A stretch of DNA of 21,130 nucleotides. Source: JBEHYA01 sp048498415 (GTDB lineage Bacteria > Pseudomonadota > Alphaproteobacteria > UBA9219 > RGZA01). A program made the translations under genes and the position numbers. The DNA is taken from assembly GCA_048498415.1 (NCBI GenBank), contig JBEHYA010000028.1, positions 1-21,130 of the forward strand, read 5' to 3'. The notes under the pieces were generated by a model. It searched no databases and was not told the origin of the DNA. It saw only the letters and a program-made list of their open reading frames with translations. Positions 1-7,617 of the stretch are shown here, one piece after another; the stretch's first letter is position 1; each line of letters opens with the position of its first letter.

Positions 1-619
1 GAAACTGGACTGCAGCAATATTCGTGCCTTGCTGCTGCTGCGCTGGTGCGGCGCCGCGCCCATTCACCGCGCCATTATGGCAGGCGATGCAGAGACCGGC
101 ATCACCATCATGCAGATGGATGAAGGGCTGGATACCGGCGCGATGCTGATGAAAAAGGCCATTGCCATCGGCAAACGCGACAGCGTGGAAAAAGTGCACG
201 ACAGTTTAAGCCTGCTGGGCGCCGAAATGGTGGTGGAAGCCATCGGCAAGCTGGCGGCTGGCCAGTTGAAGCCGGAGCCGCAGTTCACCAAGGATGTGAG
301 CTATGCGGTAAAGCTCACCAAAGACGAAGGCCGCATTGACTGGATGCAGCCCGCCGCACATATCGAGCGCATGGTGCGGGCGCTGAACCCGTGGCCGGCG
401 GCGTTTTTCCAGCATGGCATGGAGCGCGTGAAGGTACTGGAAGCCGAAGTGGTGGGCGGGCAAAGCCGCATGACGGGCCAGCTGCTGGATGAATATTTCA
501 CCGTGCAATGCGGCGACCAGGCGCTGCGCTTAAAGCGCGTGCAACGGCCCAACCGCGCGGCGATGGATGGGCAGGCGTGCCTGAATGGCATGCAGCTGAA
601 AGTTGGAGACAGCGTGTGA
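1..619 (+). CDS. fmt: Methionyl-tRNA formyltransferase, C-terminal part (5' end outside window)
   Basis: This enzyme transfers a formyl group from 10-formyl-THF to Met-tRNA(fMet) for translation initiation in the cytoplasm. The open frame enters at base 2 without a start. From about base 50 it matches the family closely: GAAPIHRAI, AGDAETGITIMQM and EGLDTGAML, the last holding the conserved catalytic Asp region. The C-terminal tRNA-binding (Fmt_C) domain follows, with VRALNPWPAAFF near its start. The stop TGA overlaps the truA start by 4 nt, so the two are translationally coupled, as is common in proteobacteria. The first ~50 bases are odd. They encode C-S-N-I-R-A-L-L-L-L-R-W-C-G where the family has a pattern like C-L-N-I-H-A-S-L-L-P-R-W-R-G, so the catalytic His reads as Arg. 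Since the rest is intact, I suspect an edge or assembly error. Confidence 0.95.
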   Translation, partial: KLDCSNIRALLLLRWCGAAPIHRAIMAGDAETGITIMQMDEGLDTGAMLMKKAIAIGKRDSVEKVHDSLSLLGAEMVVEAIGKLAAGQLKPEPQFTKDVSYAVKLTKDEGRIDWMQPAAHIERMVRALNPWPAAFFQHGMERVKVLEAEVVGGQSRMTGQLLDEYFTVQCGDQALRLKRVQRPNRAAMDGQACLNGMQLKVGDSV

Positions 620-1356
620 GCCGCTGGAAAATCACGCTGGAATACGATGGCGGCGCGTTCTTCGGCTGGCAGCGGCAGGACGATGCGCCCTCTATTCAGC
701 AAAGCGTGGAAGAAGCGATTAAGGGCTTTAGCGGGGAAGATGTGCGCCTGCATGTGGCGGGCCGCACCGATGCCGGCGTGCACGCGCTGGGCCAGGCCGC
801 GCATTTTGATTTGGCCAAGGAAACCGACGGAAACCGCGTGCGCGAAGCACTCAACTTTTATCTGAAAGGTCAGCCGATTTCGATTTTGAATGCCGAGGCC
901 GTGAGCGATGAATTCCACGCGCGGTTTTCAGCCAAGGCGCGGCATTATATGTACCGCGTGATTAACCGGCGGCCGGCGTTAGCGCTGGATAAAGCGCGCG
1001 CGTATCATGTGCCGCGCGCGCTGCAGCTGGAGCCGATGCAAAAAGCCGCGCAGCTTTTGCCGGGCGAGCATGATTTTTCGACGTTTCGCGCCGCGGGCTG
1101 CCAGTCGAACGGGCCGATCAAGACATTGGATAGCGCGAACATTGAAAGAACGGGCGATGAACTGCGTTTCAGTTTTTCTGCCCGTTCGTTCCTCTATCAT
1201 CAGGTGCGCAACATGGTGGGCTCGCTGTTGCAAGTGGGTTTAGGTAGCTGGCGCGTTGATGATTTCGAAGCCGCATTCAATGCCGCCGATCGCACGCAGG
1301 GCGGACCCACCGCGCCATCGCATGCGCTCTATTTTATGCGTGTTGATTACGAATAA
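616..1356 (+). CDS. truA: tRNA pseudouridine(38-40) synthase TruA
   Basis: TruA isomerises uridine to pseudouridine at positions 38-40 of the tRNA anticodon arm. The protein has 246 residues, close to the usual ~245-270. The N-terminal strand reads RWKITLEYDGGAFFGWQRQ. The catalytic motif AGRTDAGVHALGQ carries the nucleophile Asp at about residue 52. The later blocks RHYMYRVINRRPAL and FLYHQVRNMVGSLLQVG are typical. I chose the GTG at 616 because homologues begin just before this conserved strand and because GTG/TGA overlaps the fmt stop. The frame stays open upstream to 508, but that stretch lies inside fmt and has no family similarity. It forms an operon with fmt. A 50-bp gap separates it from the secretin gene. 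Confidence 0.96.
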   Translation: MSRWKITLEYDGGAFFGWQRQDDAPSIQQSVEEAIKGFSGEDVRLHVAGRTDAGVHALGQAAHFDLAKETDGNRVREALNFYLKGQPISILNAEAVSDEFHARFSAKARHYMYRVINRRPALALDKARAYHVPRALQLEPMQKAAQLLPGEHDFSTFRAAGCQSNGPIKTLDSANIERTGDELRFSFSARSFLYHQVRNMVGSLLQVGLGSWRVDDFEAAFNAADRTQGGPTAPSHALYFMRVDYE

Positions 1357-1406
1357 ACGCTGCTATTCTCGCCCGCACACAAGCGTATTTTTGCGGACGA
1401 GTAACG

Positions 1407-3200
1407 ATGCGTTGGGCGGTTTTATTTTTTGTTTTTATCCTGGGCTTAAGCGCCTGCAATGCCGAACGGTTCGACAAGGTCGATCCCATTCTGGATAAAG
1501 ACCGTAACGATTACCGCAGCCTGCACGACGAAAAACCCGTTCCGCCGGAACCGCCCATCCCCCGCATGCGCCTGCAGCTGGGGGAGGAACCCAATCACCA
1601 CATCGCAAACGATAAAATTGTCTCGCTTAATGTCAGCGAGAAGGTGCCGTTAAAAGATGTGCTGCGGGAATTGGCGGCGAAAGCCGATGTGAACCTGGAG
1701 CTCGACCCCCGCATCTCCGGCGGCGTGATTTTCAGCGCGCACCGGCAGCCCTTCAGCCGTGTTTTGGACAGGCTGTGCAACATGGCGGGGCTGCGTTATG
1801 CGGTGGAAGACGGTTTTCTGCGGGTTGAACTGGACGAAGTGTATTTAAAGACCTATTCGGTGGATTATCTCACGCTGATCCGCAAATCGCGCGGTGATAT
1901 CGGTATTGCCACGAATGTGTTCGCCAATGTGCAGGGCAATAATGCGCGGGGAAACACCAGCACCAATGCTTCGAGCGATGCACAGAACGGCAATAATTCC
2001 ACCACGCGGGTCGAAACCGAAGCGGTTGCGGATTTCTGGGCGGAAGTGCAGGGGAATATCGAATCCATTCTGCAGAACACCAAAGCCACCAAGAATTTGC
2101 GCGTGAATGCGGATGCCGAAGCCGCCGGCGTGAGCGCGGCCAAGCCCTATACCATTAATAAGCAGGCGGGCCTGATCACCGTTTTCGGCAACGAACGGCA
2201 GCAGATAGCGATTGAGAAATATACCGCGCGCCTGAAACGCAATATTAACGCGCAGGTGCTGATCGAAGCGCGGATCGTGGAAGTGAACCTGGATGAAGGC
2301 TATAAGGGCGGCATTAACTGGCGCACGCTGAATGATAATTTAAGCGCCGCCGCCCGGTTTGGCGCGGGCGCGACCGGCGGGCCGTTTGTGACCTCCACCA
2401 CCGCGACGGATGGCGTGGTCACGCTTTCATTAAAAGAAAATGATTTCGGCGGGATTTTGAATTTCGTGCGGAGTTTCGGTTCCATGCGCACGCTTTCCAG
2501 CCCGCGGCTCACGGTTTTGAATAACCAGCCGGCAGTTTTGAAGGTGGCGCGGAACGAAGTGTATTTCACCTCGACCATTGAAAGCACGCCGGTGGTGAGC
2601 ACGGGCCTGTTCGGCGGCGCGTTCGTTCAGCGCACGGTGAACAGCACGCCCAACACTGTGCCGGTGGGCTTTTTGATGACGGTGCAGCCTTCCATCAATC
2701 TGGCGCGCGGGGAAGTCACGCTGAATATGCGGCCGACGCTGTCATTTATTGTCGATCATGTGGAAGACCCCAGCATCAAGATCACGGCGGCGGATGCAGG
2801 CGTGCCGGAGGTGAGCTCGTCGATCCCCGTGGTGGCGGTGCGGGAGATGGATAGCGTGCTCACCTTACCATCCGGCACCGTGGCGGTAATGGGCGGGCTG
2901 ATGCAGGACAGCGCCGGTAATCTGGAAAACGGCGTGCCGTTCGCCGACGAAGTGCCGATTGCGGGGAATTTGGCCAAATCGCGCCAGAGCAACGCCAATC
3001 TGTCGGAACTGGTGATTTTGCTGCGCGCCACGATTGTGGATGACGGGCCCAAGCCCGATGACGCGGATAAAGAGCTTTATACCGAATACACCCGCGACCG
3101 CCGGCCGCTGCCGATCAGTTATCAAGACGACGGTAGCAACGACGATGATGCGCCGCCGCCCATTCCACGGCCGCGGCTGAAGAAATTTCACGTTCAATAA
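1407..3200 (+). CDS. Secretin-family outer-membrane lipoprotein (MshL/PilQ/GspD-like)
   Basis: This protein likely forms the outer-membrane ring through which a pilus or pseudopilus passes. It has 597 residues. The N-terminus is a lipoprotein signal (hydrophobic ~4-14, lipobox LSAC, lipidated Cys17). A short STN/N0-like domain lies at about 65-135 (SEKVPLKDVLRELAAKADVN). A low-complexity Asn/Ser/Thr loop at ~177-201 interrupts the N-domains. The secretin domain spans ~281-545, from INAQVLIEARIVEVNLDEG through FGSMRTLSSPRLTVLNNQPA to the late signature VPIAGNLAKSRQS...ELVILLRATIV. The tail is acidic then Pro-rich. The block INKQAGLITVFG before the secretin domain and the lipoprotein leader recall MSHA MshL more than PilQ. 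It is first in a tight operon with pilins, ATPase and platform protein. The exact subfamily is inferred by eye. Confidence 0.88.
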   Translation: MRWAVLFFVFILGLSACNAERFDKVDPILDKDRNDYRSLHDEKPVPPEPPIPRMRLQLGEEPNHHIANDKIVSLNVSEKVPLKDVLRELAAKADVNLELDPRISGGVIFSAHRQPFSRVLDRLCNMAGLRYAVEDGFLRVELDEVYLKTYSVDYLTLIRKSRGDIGIATNVFANVQGNNARGNTSTNASSDAQNGNNSTTRVETEAVADFWAEVQGNIESILQNTKATKNLRVNADAEAAGVSAAKPYTINKQAGLITVFGNERQQIAIEKYTARLKRNINAQVLIEARIVEVNLDEGYKGGINWRTLNDNLSAAARFGAGATGGPFVTSTTATDGVVTLSLKENDFGGILNFVRSFGSMRTLSSPRLTVLNNQPAVLKVARNEVYFTSTIESTPVVSTGLFGGAFVQRTVNSTPNTVPVGFLMTVQPSINLARGEVTLNMRPTLSFIVDHVEDPSIKITAADAGVPEVSSSIPVVAVREMDSVLTLPSGTVAVMGGLMQDSAGNLENGVPFADEVPIAGNLAKSRQSNANLSELVILLRATIVDDGPKPDDADKELYTEYTRDRRPLPISYQDDGSNDDDAPPPIPRPRLKKFHVQ

Positions 3201-3224
3201 GACCAGTCAACAAGGAGAATGACG

Positions 3225-3881
3225 ATGACGCGACGCAAACAAAATGCCGGTTTCACCCTGATCGAACTTTCAATCGTGCTGGTGGTGATCGGGCTTATTA
3301 TTGGCAGCGTGCTGGTCGTCAATAATATTATCCTGAATGCGCGGGTTACCAGCGCGATCAACGCGTGGCAGGCGGTGCAGGCGGCGGTGGCCAGCTATAA
3401 CCAGAATTATAATGCGCTGCCGGGCGACGATGCGCAGGCCAAGCAACGTTTCAGCAATAACGGCGTCACCCATAGCGGCGGCGGCAACGGGGTGATTGGC
3501 GCGGCCACCCTGACCAGCACGTTTGAAGCCAAGAATATCACCGCGGCCGATGGCGATGGCGCCGCGGAAAGCGGCATGGTGTGGGGGCATTTACGCGCGG
3601 CGGGCCTGATTAAAGGCACCGGCGGCGACGATACGCCGCCCGGCAACCCGTTTGGCGGCGTGATCGGCGTTCAGAACGGCGCCTTTGCCGCCACGGATTT
3701 TGATGTGGGCACCAATGTGCGCTGCCTGAGCAATGTTCCCGGCGCGGCGGCGATTATTCTCGACCAGCGGCTGGATGATGGCGATGCAACCACGGGGACG
3801 ATCCGCGGCGGCACGTCGATCACGGCGGCCACGGCGGCCTATGTGGAAGGCACAAGTTACGTGCTATGCACCGCGTTGTAA
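3225..3881 (+). CDS. Type IV prepilin / pseudopilin (first)
   Basis: A pilin-like structural subunit of 218 residues. The leader MTRRKQNAG ends in Gly9 and is followed by FTLIELSIVLVVIGLIIGS, a textbook class III (prepilin peptidase) signal with Glu at +5 of the mature protein and a hydrophobic helix for membrane insertion and filament packing. After the helix comes YNQNYNALPGDDAQA, a motif I associate with many pilin-like proteins of this type. Two Cys (about 167 and 215) bracket a C-terminal loop, as in the disulphide-bounded D-region of type IVa pilins. There are in-frame ATGs at 3219 and 3225. AAGGAG at 3212-3217 is 1 nt from the first and 7 nt from the second, so 3225 is the likely start. 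It overlaps the next pilin gene by 16 nt. Major versus minor pilin cannot be told from sequence. Confidence 0.9.
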   Translation: MTRRKQNAGFTLIELSIVLVVIGLIIGSVLVVNNIILNARVTSAINAWQAVQAAVASYNQNYNALPGDDAQAKQRFSNNGVTHSGGGNGVIGAATLTSTFEAKNITAADGDGAAESGMVWGHLRAAGLIKGTGGDDTPPGNPFGGVIGVQNGAFAATDFDVGTNVRCLSNVPGAAAIILDQRLDDGDATTGTIRGGTSITAATAAYVEGTSYVLCTAL

Positions 3882-4723
3882 GATCAGCCGGCTTTACCCT
3901 GGCGGAAACCGCCATTGCGCTGGCCATTATTGGCAGCGTGATGGCGCTGATGGTGCCGTTGTTCCTGAATTTACGGGCGGACGAGCAGTTGCTGCAAACC
4001 GACCGCAAACTGGAAGGCGCCATGCAGGCGATTGCCGCTTATGTGCAGGCCAATGGCTGCATTCCATGCCCCTATAACCCGGCGCTTGGCCTGAATACCA
4101 ATTACGGCACGGCCAGTTTTACCGGCACGAATAACGGTTTCTGCGGCACCTGCGCGGTGGATGTGGGCATGGTGCCGTTCCGCGCGCTGGGTATTTCGGA
4201 GACCATGGGGCGTGATGGCTATGGCTATTGGCTGAGCTATGCGGTGGATAAGGGCATGACCGGCGGCGCGTTGTTTGGCGCGATTGCCACGCCGCCCACA
4301 ACCGTGTGCAAGGCGGGCGATGCCGCGCCGTGCACCACGGCGACCACGGGCCTGCGACGTGCGGGGCTGTGCCAGAATTTTAGCAGCGGCCAGCATAAAT
4401 CGCTGATTGTTAACCAGCGCGGCACCGGCACGACGGAAGCCGCGGTGATGCTGATCAGCCATGGGCGCAACCATTATGGCGCGTATATCCAGCGCTCGGT
4501 ATTGATTATCGGGCAGGTGGATTTTCCAGGCAATCAAGCGGTGTGTTCAAGCACCGGCGGGGGCGAGCAGTGCAATGCGCGCACCAGTAACAATGGAAAT
4601 TTCGCGGATTATCTGCCGCTGGCGGTATCGGGCGATGCGTATGACGACCGTACACTGTATTTAAGCCGTGATGCGTTGGTGACGTATTTGGGCGGGCCCG
4701 CCTGCGGCAGTTCGGGAACATAA
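3866..4723 (+). CDS. Second prepilin-like protein, large and cysteine-rich
   Basis: A 285-residue protein with leader MHRVVRSAG, cleavage after Gly9, then FTLAETAIALAIIGSVMALM, with Glu at mature +5. This is a prepilin peptidase substrate that would enter the same filament as the upstream pilin. It is long for a pilin. The globular part carries ten Cys, including CIPC at 65-68 and CGTC at 93-96, plus later pairs near VCKAGDAAPC and VCSSTGGGEQC. For an exported protein these probably form disulphides, though a CxxC-24-CxxC metal site is also conceivable. The start overlaps the end of the first pilin gene. No good Shine-Dalgarno is close, so coupling is likely. Size and rarity features suggest a minor or tip pilin or adhesin; this is inference. 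Confidence 0.83.
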   Translation: MHRVVRSAGFTLAETAIALAIIGSVMALMVPLFLNLRADEQLLQTDRKLEGAMQAIAAYVQANGCIPCPYNPALGLNTNYGTASFTGTNNGFCGTCAVDVGMVPFRALGISETMGRDGYGYWLSYAVDKGMTGGALFGAIATPPTTVCKAGDAAPCTTATTGLRRAGLCQNFSSGQHKSLIVNQRGTGTTEAAVMLISHGRNHYGAYIQRSVLIIGQVDFPGNQAVCSSTGGGEQCNARTSNNGNFADYLPLAVSGDAYDDRTLYLSRDALVTYLGGPACGSSGT

Positions 4724-4727
4724 AGCC

Positions 4728-6431
4728 ATGAGCGTGATTGCTTTTCATGACGCCAAATCATCCGCCCCGCCCAAGATGGGCGAGTGGCTGTGCCGTGAAG
4801 GGCATTTGACGGCGGACCAGTTGCGTTTGGCGCTGCACGACCAGAAAACCAGCCATGATTTATTGGGCCGCGTGCTGCTGCGGCTGCATTTTGTGAAAGA
4901 GCAGGCGGTGTTAAAGGCGCTTGAAGCGCAGACGGGCCATGCAATCGCGGATTTGCGCGGCGTGCTGCCGGATGCGGATGCGCTGGAACTGGCGGATGCG
5001 GCGGCGTGCGAACAGTTTAAAGCCGTGCCGCTGGCGTTGGAAAATAATGTGTTCACGCTGGCGCTCAGCGACCCGTTCGATGTGCGGGCGCTGGATTATT
5101 TCCGGCGCGTGATGCCAAAAGGTGCGGAATTGGCGCTCAGGCTGGCGGGGGAAAGCGATGTGGCGGCGTTTATTACCCGCGCCTATGATACGCAGCGCAA
5201 TTTCGGCCATTGGCTGAGCGAGATGGAGCAGGCGCCGCTGGGCGAGGCGCCACAGCCGGTTGTAGAAGCCGTGCAGGCGCTATTGGAACAGGCGGTGGCG
5301 GCGCATGCTTCCGATATTCATCTGGAGCCCGAAGCCCAAAGCGTGCGGGTGCGTATTCGCATTGACGGCACGTTGCAGGTACTCACGCTTTTGCATCGCA
5401 GCCACTGGCCGATGATGGCGCAGCGCCTGAAGGTGATGGCCGGCATGGATATTGTGGATACGCGCAATATTCAGGATGGACGGTTTAATCTCACCATTGA
5501 TGGGCAGGCGGTGGATTTCCGCGTCTCGATTTTGCCGACCCAGCATGGGGAAAACATCGTCATCCGCGTGCTTGATCAGCGCCGGGCGTTGCAGCCATTG
5601 GAACAATTGGGATTCTCGAATTTGCAGGAAGGCTGGTTGCGGCGGCTTATCCAGCGGCCAGAGGGCATGCTGCTGATCACGGGGCCGACGGGCAGCGGCA
5701 AGACGACGACGCTGTATGCGCTGCTTCAGCTGCTCAACAACGACACCAAAAACCTGATGACGCTGGAAGACCCGATTGAATATATGATCCCGCGCGTGCG
5801 GCAGACGCAGGTGCGCGAGCAGCATCAGTTGGGCTTTGCCGACGGCGTGCGCGCGATTTTGCGGCAGGACCCGGATGTGGTGCTGATCGGCGAAATCCGC
5901 GACCCCGATACGGCGCAGATGGGATTGCGCACCGCGATGACAGGTAATCAGGTATTTGCCACTTTGCACACGAAAGATTGCTTCGGCGTGTTTCCACGCT
6001 TGCGCGAATTCGGCATCAGCCCCGGTTTGATGGCGGGCCACATTATTGGCAGCGTAGCGCAGCGGCTGGTGCGTGAACTGTGCCCGCAGTGCAAGGATAT
6101 GCGGGAACCAAACGCCGAAGAACGCGCGATTTTGAAGGATTGCGGCGTGGATATCCGCGCGGTGGGCGTGGCGCGGGGGTGCGCGGTGTGCGGGAATACC
6201 GGCTATAAGGGCCGCGTGGTGATATCCGAAATCTTGCCGGTGGATGGCGAGGTGGATGATTTGATCGCGCGGGGTGCTGGGCGTGCGGAGATGCGTTCTG
6301 CCGCCAAACGCAAAGGCTTTGTGAGCTTGCAGGAAGATGGTTTGGCTAAACTGGAAGAAGGCCGCGTGAGTTTGCAGGCGCTGATGGCCAAGGTGGATCT
6401 GTTCGGGGCGCGCGACGATGCCAAGCTATAG
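4728..6431 (+). CDS. GspE/PilB-family assembly ATPase
   Basis: Cytoplasmic hexameric ATPase that powers pilus or pseudopilus polymerisation, 567 residues. An N-terminal MshEN/T2SSE_N-like region (~15-150, with GEWLCREGHLTADQL and LLGRVLLRLHFVKE) is followed by the catalytic core: ASDIHLEPEAQSVRVRIRIDG at ~190-210, Walker A GPTGSGKTT with Lys325, the Asp box with EDPIEY, Walker B VVLIGEIRDPDTA with Glu389, and the His box GNQVFATLHTKD. A zinc-type tetracysteine follows (C452-PQ-C455 and C485-AV-C488), typical of GspE/PilB and absent from PilT retraction ATPases. The start lies 4 nt after the pilin stop, and the end overlaps the GspF-like gene by 14 nt. GspE, PilB and MshE cannot be separated with certainty by eye. 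Confidence 0.94.
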   Translation: MSVIAFHDAKSSAPPKMGEWLCREGHLTADQLRLALHDQKTSHDLLGRVLLRLHFVKEQAVLKALEAQTGHAIADLRGVLPDADALELADAAACEQFKAVPLALENNVFTLALSDPFDVRALDYFRRVMPKGAELALRLAGESDVAAFITRAYDTQRNFGHWLSEMEQAPLGEAPQPVVEAVQALLEQAVAAHASDIHLEPEAQSVRVRIRIDGTLQVLTLLHRSHWPMMAQRLKVMAGMDIVDTRNIQDGRFNLTIDGQAVDFRVSILPTQHGENIVIRVLDQRRALQPLEQLGFSNLQEGWLRRLIQRPEGMLLITGPTGSGKTTTLYALLQLLNNDTKNLMTLEDPIEYMIPRVRQTQVREQHQLGFADGVRAILRQDPDVVLIGEIRDPDTAQMGLRTAMTGNQVFATLHTKDCFGVFPRLREFGISPGLMAGHIIGSVAQRLVRELCPQCKDMREPNAEERAILKDCGVDIRAVGVARGCAVCGNTGYKGRVVISEILPVDGEVDDLIARGAGRAEMRSAAKRKGFVSLQEDGLAKLEEGRVSLQALMAKVDLFGARDDAKL

Positions 6432-7614
6432 CTACCATGCGGTGGACAGGCGGGGCGTGGCCAAACGCGGCCATTCCGCCGCGGCGCATGAGAGCGAGCT
6501 GTTTGAAATTTTGCGCGGGCAGGGCTTGAGCCTGATTTCCTGCAAGCCGGCGGTTATGGAACGGCGGGGTTCGCGCCTGCCACTCGCCGATCAAGCCGTG
6601 TTATGCCGGCATATTCACGCGATGCTGCTGGCTGGTATTCCTGTGCATATTGCGCTGGGCGATGTGGCGGAGGCGGTATCGCCGAAGCTGGGCGCCTCGC
6701 TGACAGGCGTGCGCAGCGCCATTGCCAATGGCCGGTTATTATCGGAGGCATTTCATGAGGCGGGGCAGGAATTTGACCCGCTGTTTGAGCTGTTGCTGAA
6801 AGCCGGCGAGAAAACCGGGCGGCTGGCAGAGGCGTTTTCGTATCTGCAATCAAGCCTGGAATGGAAAGACAGCTTCCAGCGCAAGATGCGGAGCGCGCTG
6901 ACGTACCCATTCATCCAGCTGACGCTGGCAATCGCGGCGGTGAGCGTGCTGATGAATGTAGCGGTACCGCAGGTGGCGCAGTTGCTCAGCATCACGGGCA
7001 GCAAAATGCCGTGGTATGCGGAAGTGCTGCTGGGCGTGCTGCATGGGCTGGGTTATCTGTTAACCGCGGTGCTGGCGGGCGGCGTGGTATTTTTCGTGAT
7101 CAACTGGGTGATGTACCGGCAAAGCAAAGGCTGGGCGCTGTGGTGGGATGGTATTGTACTGAACATGCCGCTGGTGGGAAAACTGGTGAGCGAAAGCGCG
7201 CTGGCGCAGATTACCTATTTATTTGCAGCGATGATCGCCAGCGGCATGCAGGCGATGGATGCCTTACATGTGCTGCCAAACCTGTCGCCCAACCGGGCGT
7301 TGGCGGCCGAATTCGCGCGGGTGGCGGAAGCGGTGCAGCGCGGGCAAAGCCTAAGCCAGTCGTTTGAAAGCGGGATGCGCGTGCCGGCGTATGTGGTGCG
7401 TTTGCTGCGCGTGGGCGAGGATGGCGGGGATTTAGTGGAAAGCCTGCGGCATGTCTCGCAGCTTTACCAACGGCAAAGCGAGGCGGCGGCGGATGCACTT
7501 TTAAAAGGCGCCAGCCTGGGAATTACGCTGGGCGTGGGGCTTATTTTGGCTGCAATCGTGTCAGGGGTCATGTATCCTTTGTATCACGGGCTCAACGCCA
7601 TGCTTGCGAACTAG
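6418..7614 (+). CDS. GspF/PilC-family inner-membrane platform protein
   Basis: Polytopic inner-membrane protein of 398 residues that couples the assembly ATPase to pilin extraction. It starts with the family-typical MPSYSYHAVDRRGVAKRG. Two T2SSF repeats are visible: one at about 60-185 (AVLCRHIHAMLLAGIPVHIALGDVAE, LSEAFHEAG.FDPLFELLLKAGEKTGRL) and one at about 265-390 (QITYLFAAMIASGMQAMDAL, SLSQSFESGMRVPAYVVRLLRVGEDGG). Three hydrophobic segments lie near 163-183, 208-230 and 367-390, the usual topology. The ATG is inside the end of the ATPase gene, so the two are translationally coupled, and only 3 nt separate its stop from the next start. Length and order are normal for the family. Confidence 0.94.
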   Translation: MPSYSYHAVDRRGVAKRGHSAAAHESELFEILRGQGLSLISCKPAVMERRGSRLPLADQAVLCRHIHAMLLAGIPVHIALGDVAEAVSPKLGASLTGVRSAIANGRLLSEAFHEAGQEFDPLFELLLKAGEKTGRLAEAFSYLQSSLEWKDSFQRKMRSALTYPFIQLTLAIAAVSVLMNVAVPQVAQLLSITGSKMPWYAEVLLGVLHGLGYLLTAVLAGGVVFFVINWVMYRQSKGWALWWDGIVLNMPLVGKLVSESALAQITYLFAAMIASGMQAMDALHVLPNLSPNRALAAEFARVAEAVQRGQSLSQSFESGMRVPAYVVRLLRVGEDGGDLVESLRHVSQLYQRQSEAAADALLKGASLGITLGVGLILAAIVSGVMYPLYHGLNAMLAN

Positions 7615-7617
7615 ATT

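Noticed and set aside
508..615. An upstream extension of truA by 36 codons
   Set aside because: It lies inside fmt and encodes Arg/Ala-rich shadow sequence. The GTG at 616 sits at the homologous start and overlaps the fmt stop.
301..918. A 205-codon minus-strand open frame across the fmt-truA junction
   Set aside because: It is antisense to two well-supported genes, crosses their boundary and has a composition expected from a GC-rich shadow frame, with no recognisable motif.
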